From the NCBI GenBank assembly GCA_002900995.3, contig CM035314.1:2825234-2889233 (forward strand): a stretch of 64,000 nucleotides of DNA, in the 5' to 3' direction. Below are positions 10,144 to 22,596 of the stretch, piece after piece. Position numbers and translations under genes: made by a program. Below the pieces are notes generated by a model, which had not been told where the DNA came from, ran no database searches, and saw nothing but the letters and a program-made list of their open reading frames with translations. Numbering within the stretch: position 1 is the stretch's first letter; each line of letters begins with the position of its first letter. The stretch comes from Ganoderma boninense (Eukaryota > Basidiomycota > Agaricomycetes > Polyporales > Polyporaceae).

Positions 10144-11132
10144 ATGTCTTCGAGCTCGACAAGTTCAACCCGCCCCATCGTCTTCATGGACGTCAACATC
10201 GGAGAGACCCCGGCAGGCCGTCTGAAGATGGAGTTGTTCAGCGACATCGTACCGAAGTGAGCGCATACATCCAACTATAATGATGCCTTCCCATGAAATA
10301 ACGCATATATGCGCTTGTTAGGACCGCGGAGAACTTCAGACAGCTGTGCACGGGAGAGTACAGGGTGAACTCGAGACCGCAGGGGTACAAGGGGGCGACG
10401 TTCCACCGGTGCGTTACACTATTCGTCTCCCAAGACGGCTTTGCCCATGCTTGCTGATGCAGAGCCGCCCTCTAGAGTGTAAGTACCTCCGCAATGCTCA
10501 GACAACTTTCGACCATCCTGACCTACGAGCAGAGTCCCGAACTTCATGTGCCAAGGTATGCTCTTGTCCGCCCATTGCATCGTCGTAGAGGACGTTGACG
10601 CGTAGTTCGCAGGCGGCGACTTCCTCAAAGGTGATGGGACGGGTTCATTCTCGATATACGGCGACAAGTTTCCCGTACGCATTCACTTCCCACCGCTCCC
10701 CCGCCGCATGAGTGCAACTGACCCTCCGCGTCCGTTCCGTGCAGGACGAGAACTTCAAGGAGAAGCACACAGAACCCGGCCTGCTATCCATGGTGCGGCC
10801 CATTTCATTCCCCCTCTCCTCCATGACTTGATCGTACTCGTACTCATGACAAGCCATCGTTTCGATCGCACAGGCGAACTCCGGGCCGAACACGAACGGG
10901 TGCCAGTTCTTCATCACGACAGCCAAATGCGACTTCCTCGACGGGAAGCATGTCGTGTTCGGCCGCGTCATCGACGGCATGCTCACGCTCCGCAAGATCG
11001 AGAACGTCGCGACCGGCGCGAACAATCGGCCCAAGCTCGCGGTGAAGATCGTCGGTACGTTGCGTGCGCTCGTCTGGCAGGCGTTCGTGTAGTGTCTGAT
11101 TGATTCGATTTTCAGAATGCGGTGAGATGTAA
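10144..11132 (+). CDS. ppiH: Cyclophilin H, peptidyl-prolyl isomerase of the U4/U6 snRNP
   Basis: Eight exons (10144-10256, 10322-10408, 10476-10478, 10533-10555, 10613-10674, 10745-10792, 10874-11054, 11116-11132) splice to 177 residues, the length of human PPIH. Hallmarks are [43 protein letters not shown] (active-site Arg and Phe-Met-x-Gln-Gly-Gly), [32 protein letters not shown] and the end CGEM. By family it binds Prp4/Prp3 in the U4/U6.U5 tri-snRNP and isomerises prolyl bonds. The third exon is only three bases. Without it the protein would lack one residue in the conserved HRVVPNF active-site strand. Both flanking introns have proper donors (GTGCGT, GTAAGT), branch sites (CTGAT, CTGAC) and AG acceptors. 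Confidence 0.96.
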
Positions 11133-11619
11133 TCGTTCAAAATGTGTTGATATGTAGCGATAGCTTCGGTGATTCGATTCGGCAATGGTTGTGAGGCGTT
11201 CTCGGTGTCTCTTGTTTGCGCCTTGATGCTCCTCTTTCTCGCTGAGATATTCGCGTTCACTCTGTGTATCAAGATATTGCCGAATGTCGGCCATCGTGCA
11301 GAGAGGTGTCCTCCGGTAAGTAGATGACGGACAGCATGCCAACATCCTCTAACGTAAGTGACTGCTTATGCTCCATCCTGACCAGATCATGATGGTCGGC
11401 AACTTGAACTCTAGGGTATTGCTCCACCTGCTTACGGTATGCCGGTGACATTCGTGAGTCGCACCGCGCCGCAAAAGCGTTATCAAACCTCGCCTTTCAT
11501 CGCGAAACTCATCCTAATCGAGCATCCTCAATGACCCATGCATTCAGATGGGCGTAGGTTCCGACCTGTTCCTTACTCATTTTGCCCTTTCCCTGTCTGA
11601 TCCCCGGACCGACTCATGG

Positions 11620-12680
11620 TCCAAGTAAGTGCTGTATCCATCAGTGCCCATCCAGCAGAGCCCAGATGGTCGTCGCGCTTCGTCAACGGCGCCGTTACCA
11701 CCTTCCGTCTGGGCTCACCGCACGTATGGCCCCAGGGGCCCGAACCGGTGAGTGTACCTAACAAGCCGGGACCGTTGCCCTGGACGACCTGCTCGGTTTC
11801 CTCGCCACATCCGTGCTCCGGCAAGGTCTGCGACGGTCCGCGGACCAGACAATGCCACGGATCCCTGTCCTGCTTCCGAACTTGCGATAAATGCACATGG
11901 AGGTCTACGACCTCCCGCACCACGTATCCCGATTCCTCTCCTTCATAAGGCTCGGGCCAGGCATGGACGTGTTCATCCTAGAAGCCGTCCCAGACAGCAC
12001 GGGCGCATTCCTCTCCTTGCTTCCCCTTTCCCCAGGTACGAGCGGCCTCCGGCTCCTGCGTCTCGCTACCGCCGGGCGCATCGAGACTGCCTATAGCAGC
12101 ATCTGCCGCTTCGAGAGACAAATGTCGCACCAGCACCAGCAGCCCTCTGCCTCTATCCAGCGGTACCAGCCCGCGAGTCTGGATTGGGCGTTCAGCAATC
12201 AGCACCGAGGGCCCTCTTCGCGTGCAACGCACGCTGCGCGAGTTCCCTAACCTCTTCGAGGGCGCCCCCCTCGCGCCCCTCGCGGTCCATGACAGGCATG
12301 ACTGCGTGCGCTACCTCGACGCGTGGGTGCGCCCTGTATGCCGCGTTTCCGATGTACGCCACCTCGAGCGTGCAGGGGTCCGCTTGCCGTTGGCCGTTGT
12401 CGCTGCCTTCAGATCCAGACAAGTGCTACGGTCAGCGATAGATCCTAGGCAACCTCTTGTGGCTAGGCGTTCGAAGACGGGCATGTGCATGAGCATGAAC
12501 AGGGAGAGGCGGCAGAGGCGGGCAATGTGCATATGGACCCCGGCGATGCTGAGCCCGGGGAGAGAGCTTGACGTGACATTGTGCTTGCCGATCCGCGGTC
12601 GCTCAGCTTCGGGTCCGCGGATTGCTGTCCTGGCCTCATTGAAGCTCTGGCGGTGGCCATCCGGCGGCGTGTCGTAAACG
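11620..12680 (+). pseudogene. Relic of an F-box/leucine-rich gene
   Basis: The plus strand shows broken frames typical of this family: ALDDLLGFLATSVLRQGLRR, then a premature TAA, then a stretch beginning MEVYDLPHHVSRFLSFIRLG and FLSLLPLSPGTSGLRLLRL. A shifted frame continues with LREFPNLFEGAPLAPL. The order (D-x-LL-x-FLAT, LPNLR, L-x-DLPHHVxRFLSFI) resembles the LRR-like half of Agaricomycete F-box proteins, but no F-box is seen. Stops and frame changes argue for decay. It could also be exons of an unrecognised gene. Confidence 0.4.
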
Positions 12681-13152
12681 GCCTTCCGAGGCTCGAGAAG
12701 CTGGAGCTGCAAGAAGACGAGTGATGAGAATGGAGTACGGCGGACGATGATCAACGACGACGTACTTACAGGAGGATGCTGGCGCGACTGGCCTATGGCT
12801 AACAAGTCGAGGAGTCGTTCGCCGCTCAGGGCCTCACCTGGCATGGTTCATCCGACGATTCGGAGAAAATGACCCATTCTAGTAAAAGACGGACGGACGA
12901 TGAACCGAGGACAAAACGACACACTCGACGAATCGCACGAAGTCTCGACGGCTGCGGGCTTGCACACCATATGATCGAGGGTAAACACACTGGTATATGA
13001 TTCAATTATTGTTATCCGCATGCCAACTAAACTAAAACAAACCATAAGCGAATGACGATAGCACGAGCCGGACCTCGCTAGCTACAATTAGCCCCAAATA
13101 GACCTCCCAACCGTACCCAATCCGCTGACAGAGACAGAGAGCGCGAGACGCT
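12681..13152. other. Intergenic, nothing seen
   Basis: No coding or repeat structure was recognised. This is the likely 3' flank of secreted protein A. Confidence 0.5.
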
Positions 13153-13936
13153 CTAGAGGAGGGCAGCCACCGCGACACCCGCGGCGCCGAGAACGGACGC
13201 CACAGAGACACCGACGAGGCCCGCGCCGTTTTTGCTGAGCGGGTTCGAGCTCGAACCAGCGGTCGTAGCGGGCGCGACGGTGTTGACCGTGCCAGCGGGG
13301 ACGGTGCCAGCAGCAGCGGTCGTACCGACCGCGGCGCTGGAACCAATGACGGTGGGCTGAACGCCAGACGAGCCGGTGGCGGTTGCGCCGCCGTTCGGGA
13401 GGGTGAGGGTGAGGGGAGTGACGGCCACGCCACCCTGGTCGCAGGCCTGCTCGTACTCTGATGACGGATGAGGCTTGAGGTCGAGGGCATGCGGGAATGG
13501 GGACGAAATACTCACGAGTCAGGCTGCTCTGGCCCTCGCTGAGGAGCGAGGCGTCGGGCGTGAGGCTGAGCGCGCACTCGAGGCAGTTGTAGAGGCCCTT
13601 GTTCACGGTGTCGGAGCACAGGCACGTCAGGTCCGTGCACGTCTAAACGCGGGACAAGGAACAGGATGAGACCGTTGTATTTTGAGGAGAAAGGAAGGGT
13701 GCGCTCACGTTAAGGGAGTTGATCACGCCGGTGCACTGGCTCTGGCACTGAGCAGGGATCTGGGAAGGGTCCAGGGTGCTTTGCCTCTTGAGAAGGGCGG
13801 CGATGTGGCCAGCGTTGGCGAAGGGGGTGGCAACCGCTGCAACTCGAATGTCAATGGCGATCGCTTTCCGGCAGACTCATGTAAACTTACCTTGGCCGGC
13901 GAGGACCGCAATGGAAAGAACAGCGAGGACGTACAT
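13153..13936 (-). CDS. Small secreted 8-Cys GPI-type protein A (CFEM-like)
   Basis: Four exons on minus (13936-13891, 13836-13709, 13642-13516, 13457-13153) encode 201 residues. An N-terminal signal (MYVLAVLSIAVLAGQ) is followed by a KR site and a domain with eight cysteines spaced C-x3-C, C-x4-C-x-C, C-x2-C and a final C. An Asp lies three residues before the CxC (TDLTCLC), the place of the haem-ligand Asp in CFEM proteins. A Thr/Ser/Ala/Gly-rich stalk and a hydrophobic tail without charge (GAGLVGVSVASVLGAAGVA) follow, as in GPI-anchored wall proteins. Paralogues lie at 23240-24183 and 26298-27077 with the same three intron positions. Spacing differs from textbook CFEM, so CFEM-like is a suggestion. 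A haem/iron-uptake or cell-wall role is inference. Confidence 0.88.
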
Positions 13937-14041
13937 CGTTGAAGGGAGCGGGTTCGCGCCGAAGAAGGGAATGAAAGGAGGGGGAGGGGGCTGGAAGTGG
14001 AAGAGTAAGCAGACTCTGGGGTTTTCAAAATGCAGCTCGGA

Positions 14042-14199
14042 CTCCTTATATATTCCCGACAGATATATTACCCGTCGTTCAGCGGGAACGAGAGAACTGA
14101 GACAAACATCCGGTCAGGGCATCGAGGTCTTGGCATCGGTCGACAATGCTCATGACCATCTTGGCTGTGCCGATTCCTGGATTTGGAAAGATTGACGAG
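14042..14199 (-). promoter_or_regulatory. Conserved promoter blocks of secreted protein A
   Basis: Three blocks are shared with the promoter of gene B in the same order and orientation: TCAATCTTTCCAAATCCAGG (14196-14177; the match continues to about 14163), GCCCTGACCG (14120-14111) and GTCTCAGTTCTCTCGTTC (14103-14086). A TATA-like ATATATAAG follows near 14050. Such conservation outside coding DNA between paralogues suggests retained regulatory sites, or recent duplication. Confidence 0.65.
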
Positions 14200-14249
14200 G
14201 AACCGGGGACGTTCTTGACATTCGCCAAATCATCTAGCCGAAGATTGAC

Positions 14250-17229
14250 AGGTTTTCCTGCCGCCACTACGCCAGTGGCCCACCTGGACAGCCCTCGCAA
14301 GCCTCGTGCGTACAATCAGTACACCGCCCGACATGTGAGGTCCACAGCTCACCGTCGTAAACAAGCCTCAATGCAATGCCCTTGGGCTGGAACTTTGGGG
14401 GGTATGTACGAGTCACGCCGATGCACGCCGAAGGTAGCGTCGATTGACAAAGTCCCGAGGGGATTGAATGCTATTGAATGTGATACGGGCCGACAGCGGT
14501 TCACGACGACACCCACGCGAGGACTCTTTGAATCTAGGCCGATCGATGACTCGATCCCCGCCGAGTGCGGTCTCCCACCCAACCCGAGGTCCTCCAACCG
14601 ACGGCGCTCATCAAAAGAGTGATCGCCAGTCGGTCATGTCTCCATTTTCGTCACGCGCTTGACATGTCACGGCCGTCGACAACTGGTCGACAACCTTCGA
14701 CAACGAGGTCCTTGTGTGCCGCCCATGGGTCTGTGACAAACTCTTAGCCTGACAGCTGTTGACACTCACCGCCGTTGAGCGCGTCTGGGAGGTACATTCA
14801 CTGTGATTCAGCTCCCGTGAAGTGCGGTGCGTGCGTGGCTGCAGCGCCGTGCTGTGGCCGTGCTCTTGAGTACTAGTCTTAGTCTGGCCCATATACGACC
14901 TAGAGAAGGGCGGTTGCAATAGCCTTCAAGTTCAAGGGCGATGGGCTCGGGGAGAGCTGTCCGTATGGGAGGAGCTGCCCTTTGATCGAGCAACGAGCTG
15001 AAATGAGGGTCATTGTGGTTGCCGTTGCACAGCACGGTGCATTGAGCGCTGTATGACCCCTGCGCGACGAACAAGGCTAGTACGATACCTCACCTGCGAA
15101 AGTTGCACTGCTTACACCAGGGTTTCGCAAGCTTCACCGACCATCGTGGGACGGAAGGGTTAATACATCCGTGCCAATCGTTGTTAGGGCGAAGATCTAC
15201 TATGGTTACGAGTTTCGAGAGAAGACATACAGTCAAGGCCGCGCTCGACATCTGGATTGCTCAAGACCACACAACACAGCGCGACTACAACTCTATCGAA
15301 GGCGATATGTTAGAAAAAAGTAGACCGATTCATGAGGACGACTCACCGGCCATAGAGACCCTCTCGGAATCCGAACAGATGCCGAGCTTAATCGAGAAGC
15401 ACTCTGTGTCGGCGCATACTTTCAGTTCGTAGAAATGGTTTAGACTGGGGTAAAGCAAAGTCCGCCGACATTCAGCGAGTCCTCGGCTGACTTTCTTTCT
15501 CAAGTTGGGACATTCTCTGCACGGCGTACTTGATAAATTTCGCCAAGAGCGCAAGCGTACCGTTATGATGGCAAAGCAATTACTTATTGAAACCTGAGGC
15601 CTGAGCCCTTCCAAATTCGCTCGAGGTTTCGTCTTCTCGGGCCGCAGTCCTGAACCAAGTGCGCTACATTACCCGTCGACCGATATCGCACCGCTGGAAG
15701 GCCGTCTATAACGTTTGGTCGGATGGTCCTTATGGGAACGGGACCATTTATCCTGACTTGGGTCACGACCTAGACGTAGATGAAAAGCAGTGTCAGTAAG
15801 TGTGTGTGGCTGGATGCATCGGACACTAGGTGTGACATCGGTCGCTCAAGACATCTGCTCAAAGTGCGATACGTGGCTCTGATCCTGATCCGACTCGCTC
15901 AGCTCTTTCGAGCGCGCGGCACATACTCTTAGTTAGTTCGCCCTTCCTTCCGATCTCTCCTTCACTTTGTTGCCCTCAGGTTTACGGCAAGCCGCGGCAT
16001 GCTATCCGATCATCCTCTTGAGAGAGGCATGTGCATCGGTCAGTATGGACGACGCCCAAGGACATCCAGGGCAGCACAATAGGAGTTTGTTCTCGTCCGC
16101 GATAACAGTAAAGTTACATGTGCAGAGCACGACCGGCATCGAGCCCGGCTCCTGTGTAAGGCAGCGTGCACGACGGAGCGCTCGGCGACGATCGCGATCC
16201 GACCCCCTCGATGAATTGCGGAGGTGCACAGCAACGAAAACATCGCCTCCGTAGAGCAGGAGAGGCATCAGTGGCGAGTGGGGTGGATAAACGTTTAGGA
16301 AGACAAATTGTTCATATGCATTGCATTGCGAACACTGGACAGAAGGTTCAACGTCAACCGCGAACCATGCAAAAATGATCCCTCTGTTCCGGGCTGGCAG
16401 ATGCAAGGCAGACGTGAAGGGGAAAACCGTGCCTTCCGCATCTTCTGCCCCTTCAGAACCAGCAGAACTTTGATTACTTATCATCAAAGACGAGCCATGC
16501 GCACCTGAAGTTTGACCACCGCCAATGCCCGCGATCCCGACAGCTGAGCGGAAAGTTCAACTAGGGTCCAGGGACGCTTTGAAGTCGAATCTGATTCTGG
16601 GCATGACGAAGAGTGCGTGCGGCCTTGTGAACATAGATTTACCTGGACAAAAGCACCTGTAAGACATACTTCGGAATGAACATCCGACAGGCAATTTCAC
16701 GGTGTTGGCGTTCAGGGATGCTGGGATACAAATCAGATGCAATCCAGCGTGATTCGCCCCGGACCGACGCGTGCTAGCACGTTCCGCGCGTAGATCGGAG
16801 TATAGTCCTGAAATGTGCGATGGGCTGTAGACGAATGAGGGATTTAAGCCGAACATCGAGAATGCCGGTGGGTATGCGAAGGGGCCAGGAAAAGCCCTCG
16901 TTTGTGGTCAAGAGTCGAGTAACAGAACGCCCATGAACCGATGCGCAGCACCTAGTTTTAAGCGCCCATAAAATGCGTCCACAAGCGGACACAGGGACGT
17001 CAAAAGAATGAGGGGCAAAAGTTCCAGAAACGATACAAGAACAAGTAGTCCGGAAGGCATCAGGGGGGCATAACGCTACACAAGGTACAAACAAACACAG
17101 GTCCTACAAACATTCATACATCTCCGTGCATCCACAACGTCGCAAGCCAAACTGCGGAGCTACTGCGGTCGTTCCACCGTCCGTCCTTCGCACTGAGATC
17201 GGTGCTGCGCAGACGCCGTAGATCCAGCA
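14250..17229. other. 3 kb with no confident gene
   Basis: Fragments look coding but cannot be joined. A minus-strand piece at 15059-14920 has a hydrophobic start and then Cys residues, like a small secreted protein. A minus-strand piece at 15470-15345 ends at a GTGAGT donor. The rest shows short frames only. The last 130 bases before 17230 are the 3' flank of the kinase gene. Confidence 0.4.
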
Positions 17230-20200
17230 TTAGAGCACGCTTGGCAAATCTCTGTAGTCCTCGGGGACCGGTGTGTTATCCAGAGGCCGGGTCCACTTGT
17301 CTGAGATGGCACAGTGGAAGGTGAGCGATCGGCAGGCACGACTAAGGTACGAAGATCGCGCTTACCGGGGCAAGCGAGGAAGTAGTCGTCCATGGCCCCT
17401 ACGAATCTCTCTTGATATTCATGAGGGGGTACAACGGTGACCTCCTTGGACGAGTTTAGGCCTTGCTTGGCCTTGTACTCGAGAGTCTTGGCAAACGTAT
17501 AGCTGCCTGTTCGGCGGTGAACGGGTTGAGTTAACTGCGTCGGGAAAAACTCAGACATACCGATTGTGTCTACGAGTCCGCAAACCATCTCCTTGTTCTC
17601 CTCGTCGACACCCAACAAAAGCCTGCAACGTGGTAAGCAAGGGTTGGAGACATGGGAAATGGACGTGCGACGTACGAATAGTCCATGATGTTACTCTTCG
17701 CGAGGAACTCGCAGTCGGCCTTGATAGCCTCCTGCAGTACGACCTTGGAATGTGTCCGCACGAGCGTCAGAGCTCGCTGTTGGCCTATCGTACCACCACA
17801 TAAGTTAAGGCGAAGGAAGTAGGACTCGATGAACCTACCCTCAATCCATTCGCCGTCAAACAAAGTCTTCGAGTGCGAGCCGCTCCTATCCTTGATCCTC
17901 CGTCCTTGAATTCCCTTGAGGTCGAACGTCTTCGTCATATTCCTATCGTAAAACAAGTTCTCCATGACGAGCAGGTCGGCTTTCGCCTGAGCGTTCCCGG
18001 TCTCGAGGTTGCGAATCTCGACTGTGTAGAACCCAAGCAACTTCGCGAGGACGGTCGGCTTGCTCGCCGTCGCCTCCATGTACCTGAAGTACGACGGCCC
18101 CAGGTCGATGAGCACTTGACTGTAAAACGCCACACCCATTTAGCTCCTGCTAAACCCGAGGCGGCCAGAAACAGACGTACAGGTCGGCGACGTTCCACGC
18201 GTTGACGAGCGTCTTGATGATGAACCGGTTGTCCGCCGTCTTCCAGAAGTTCGAGCGGCTCTTCCCGCCCTCGGCCGCCCAGTTCTCGCTGCGCGCCATG
18301 CTCCGCATAAACACGTCGTCAACCCCGCACCGCCGCCGCAGCTGGTCAAACTGCTTCGCGTAGTACACTGTGCAGCTGAACCGCAGCCGTTTCCCGATCG
18401 TCCAGTCGTACTTGATGTGTGGTCGCTCGTCGATCGCCGGCGCATCCATGGATAGCAGCAGCCCGTGGTGCGACATCCCCGACGGTGGGCGAGGTAGCTC
18501 CTCAGGTTTGAAGACGTAGCGCATCGCGGATGTCAGCGAGTTCGTGAACGAGGACGTGAAGCCGGACTTAGGAGGTATAGGGGGAGGATCTGGGTCGCTC
18601 GCGACGGAGCCGGGGCCCTTGAATGGCTCCTCTCCCTCCTTGAACTCTGCGTCGTCTTTGGGCGGTAGTGGCGGCGGCACAACGATGACACTAGTGCCCG
18701 CGCCGTCCTGGATGGTAGACCCATCACTGTCCGCCATAATTGAGGATGCCTTGGGCCGGCGAATGGTCGCCTCGAAGAATCCCGACGATAGGCGGCGGCT
18801 CTCAGACAACGAAGAGCGCGACGCGTTCGCTTTCGAGACGGCCTCGAGTTCGTGCAGGATCTTGCCAGCGGACTCGACACTGACGGGGATCCCGCTGACA
18901 AGCCCGTCGGCGGCGAGCGTGGAAACCTCGACCGCAGGCTTGGCCCGAACAGAACGTGGAGTCTCCGTGCCGCTCGTCCTCCCACTGATGCCAGCGGCAT
19001 TGAGCAGCGATGGTGAGGTCCCGGAGTCCACGGAGGACTTCTGCCGCAAGACGTCGCGGATCGCTGCTAGAGCGGCGAGTTCTCGCGGGTGCTCCTTCCG
19101 GCTGATCACTGCGGAGTACGTTTCTGGTTCTTGCCAGCCCGTATCGTCGAGATCTGGATCCGGTTGGTGCGTGGTCGAGCCAGACACGAACCGCCTGAAC
19201 GACTCTGGAGTGCGGAATATCGACGGTCGTGAAGATGTCGCTGTCTCCGCGGGCGCCGCAGCAGGTGCGGGTGCGCTTCGGGCTGCAGACAAGTTCGATA
19301 GCTCCCTTTGGTAGTCAGCGGTGCTGCATGCACGCCAATTCTTATCAGATATAACTGTCAATCACGCCAAGTTTGAAGTTTGCCAGCGCACCTAAGAGTG
19401 AAGGCGATGATGCTCCCCCAGTCGTCCTCCCTAACAATGATGTTTCCGCCCGGGACGGCATGACATCCGCTCTTCCACCACTCTGGCTCGGGGACCCCAA
19501 GCACGTCAGCCTGCCCTGTGAGGCGCCCTTGCGCGTCCGACGCGTGCTTCTTCTCCCATGCAGCGAGGCGTTTGGTGGCACCTCGCGCAGCGGTTACGAA
19601 TGATCGTCGCGCATCATTGAGGTTCTTCTCGGATGTGTGCGCCAGCTCCGAGTACAGCTTCTGCTCCTGCTGCTGGAATTTGTATCGCAGGCCAGCGAGC
19701 AGCTGTAGCGAGTCCGCGTCGTCCGTTGTCGAGGCGGTCGAGGTCTCGGTGCTCGACGTCAGCACCGAGTCAGTCATAGACGTCGAGCCAGCCTGAAATT
19801 CAGAGGGGCGGGGTGTCCTGTCGTGCCGCGACGAATGGGAGGAACACGAGCCGGTGTTGTCTGGTTCGTCTGACAATGCGGCCGTCGGCGTTTGCGGGCT
19901 GCTCGGAGGTTCCTTGGGATGCACCTTCGGCGTCGATAGTTGCTCCTCGTCTACGGGCTCATACGCGTCATCTGCGGAGGGCAAACGCGGCAGCAACTTG
20001 TGGAACGAACTCGGATGATCAGACACGAATCTCTCCTCCTGATATGACATGAGCACCCGACTCGACTCGCAACACCGATGGCACTCACGAGTTGGTCCAT
20101 TCGGTCAGACAGCCCTTGCCACCATCGCATAATCTCTCGTCTAAGAGTCTTGTGGGCCTCGCCGAGGACACTCGATCCTGGCGTCGCGGGATGTTGAATT

Positions 20201-22596
20201 GCAGTTGGTTCAGGGACAGGCTTCTTCTCTCCTGCCTTCCGTCGTAGGATCTGGAGTCGCGGCACGTGGACCTCGAACACTTCCCTGATATCGACTAGTG
20301 TCATTGTCACGATGCGTCCTTTATGCGAGAAATGCCGTATGATGTCGAAACGAGCATGGGGTATTGGGGTATCTTCCGGGGACCACGGCTTGTGGGGAAA
20401 CGTAGTGTGCTCGCACAGCGGCGGGGAGAGAGCGTGAATGGCAGGGGAGTAGATGAGAAGCTCTAGAAACTTGGCGAAGGAGAGTAGACTATGTCGCACA
20501 TGATGAGGCGGCCGTTCTGTGGTGAAGGAAATGAGAAGACTTACTATGTACCGTCGTGCATCAGCCGCTTCGGCGAATCTTGACCGCAGACCGCACAGCT
20601 CACCCACATGCGCACCGAGTCGTCCGATGTCGACGCGTCGTTCGACGTTGGAAGTGAGACAGTCGCGAGTAGGCGCAAGCCGCCATGTATCCAGCGCATA
20701 TCGTGCTCGACCCGCTTGAATGAACAGTCCGGGTGGCCGCACTCGTTCTCCGCCGCCTCGCACCAACGAACGATGGCCTCACCGAGCGACTCGTCCCAAT
20801 GCCTTCCGCGCTGGTAATAGCGATAGTTAATCCACTTGCGGCGATGACCCCAGCACGGCATGCGCATCGGGATCTGCGACTCGACCGAGGCAGTATCTGA
20901 TTTACTGAGAACGGACGGGTTAGAGAGGACGCTGGCGCCCGGGACATGCTCCGAGTACATGACGGTGATGCCTTGGTGTCGTACGAAGCCGGAGACTCCG
21001 ACGACGCCCTTCTCCAGGCTGTCCTGGCCCTGCCAGCCGAGAAGACTGGCTAAAGCCGCCTTCTCATCGCCTAGTGGCTTGCGACAGGGGTCCTTGGTCT
21101 CCTTGTCGGCGATAGAGAGGATAAAAGAGGGCGGCGGAAATGTGACACGAGGAGAGGTCGACAGGAGATCCTTCCACGCGTCCATGCGCTTCACAACGGC
21201 TGCGAAAGTAGCTGGGGAGGATTCGTCTTCAAACTCCTGGGGTGCCCGCAGCGCGGCTGACCCGGACAGCATAGACAATTTGCGGGATAGAAAACCGCCA
21301 TCGGGACTCTGGGGAAGAGAGGTCGTTCTCGAAACCTTCTGGCCGAAGGGGGAGTCCACAGATCCACGCCTTCCGATGGGCGAGACATGGCTAGCGCGAT
21401 GCAAAAGGTCCTCCGTCTTCTTGGACAGGAACGACCACAGGCCAGAGCCAGAGTCTTGCCGTCGAAGCTTCTCCTTGACATCGGTAGAGCTCGAGGAGCG
21501 CTCGAGTGCGGCCGGAAATGTGGGCAGATTAGGGATGGTAACCTTGGGGTAGTGCAGTTCGACACCAGAGTTTGAAAGCAGGTCTTGCTCGAGGAGCAGC
21601 GAGAGATAGGCGAACACGGCAAGACGGAGAACGCGGCAAAGTGCATGGTATTGAGGATGGGCAGTGACGCCTTTGAAGACGAATGTGCCCCCGACTACTT
21701 GAAACGGATCGTCGCTTGACAGGAGAGAAGCTGCGAAAGTCTCGGTCGCGTGCGCAACGAGGGACCCATATGTACGTACCATCCCATTCCTGCAGACCAT
21801 AGAGAACCACCGGCTCTGTCGCGTCCTCTCCGGAGACGGACTTCGGAAGCGTGAACTCGCCCGGGCTGAACGAGCAGTGGAGTGTGGTGGTGCGTATCAG
21901 CCTGAATGCCATGTCTTCTGCGGGCTCCGACGGGGGTCCCGATACCGACAAGAACAGGTGCTTGATCGACGGCCCGGCAGTGGGGACGGCAGGCCTGAGC
22001 GCGGCTTCACGGAGCTGCTCAAGGAACGCAGAGAGAAGCTCGACACTAGGCCCATCATCGCCGGACTCGTCCTCGACGACCGCCTCCTTCAACTTGCTCC
22101 GACCCTTGGCTGTCCGGTTCTTCGCCCGCTCCTCTTCCTCCTTGTCTTTCCTCTCTTCCTCCTCTGCTTGTCGCTTCTCTTCCTCATCATGATGACGTTT
22201 ACGGACGTACCTCGCACGTCGCAGCCCCGCAAGCCATCCTCCGTTCTCGACGGCCGCCCCCAACTCGTTCAACGCCGTCCCCAAACGCTCCGCCCAATTG
22301 TCCTTCTCCCGAAGGTCGCTCTCCTCTCCTAGAGCATGCAAGACAAACCGATGAAGGTGTGCACGAGCCTCGACGGTCAGAGCGAGGTTCGAGGGCGTCC
22401 GGCGACGGGGTGCCGCTGGGTTTCCTGTTGGAAGGTCCGGGAGGGGCTTCTCCATTTCGTCGTCACCGGGCCTTGGGTTGAGGTTGTCATGGAGTGTGTC
22501 GAGAGCGAACCTCGCCGCCACGAGCACAGCGGCAGGAGCAAGCAAGAAAGGGATAAAGAGTGCGACGGCGAGGAGGTGGCGGAGAGGAAGCGTCAT
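17230..22596 (-). CDS. Fab1/PIKfyve-like phosphatidylinositol phosphate kinase without FYVE domain
   Basis: Ten exons on minus (22596-21780, 21730-20552, 20516-20089, 20038-19392, 19323-18181, 18119-17839, 17784-17676, 17622-17561, 17506-17366, 17300-17230) join in phase to 1625 residues. The C-terminal 280 residues are a Fab1-type PIPK domain: nucleotide-lobe block NRFIIKTL, FDLKGIQGR, SNIMDYSLLLGVD (catalytic DYSLL), GLVDTIGSYTFAKTLE, and activation-loop block VTVVPPHEYQERF. Residues about 565-665 hold a Cys/His-rich region (CWGHRRKW, NECGHPDCSF, HDMRWIHGG) like the Fab1 conserved cysteine region. I see neither the N-terminal FYVE finger nor a chaperonin-like domain. Family members make PI(3,5)P2 on the vacuole/endosome. 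Residues 1-48 are hydrophobic and may not be real; a Met at residue 48 (22455) is an alternative start. The long middle part is Ser-rich and disordered. Confidence 0.92.

Noticed and set aside
10409..10532. Single long intron in PPIH in place of two introns around a 3-base exon
   Set aside because: It also keeps the frame but deletes one residue of a conserved strand and ignores a consensus GTAAGT donor and a proper acceptor; the micro-exon model fits the family length.
18544..19314. 256-codon plus-strand open frame
   Set aside because: Antisense to exon 5 of the lipid kinase, which is supported by phase-consistent introns on both sides.
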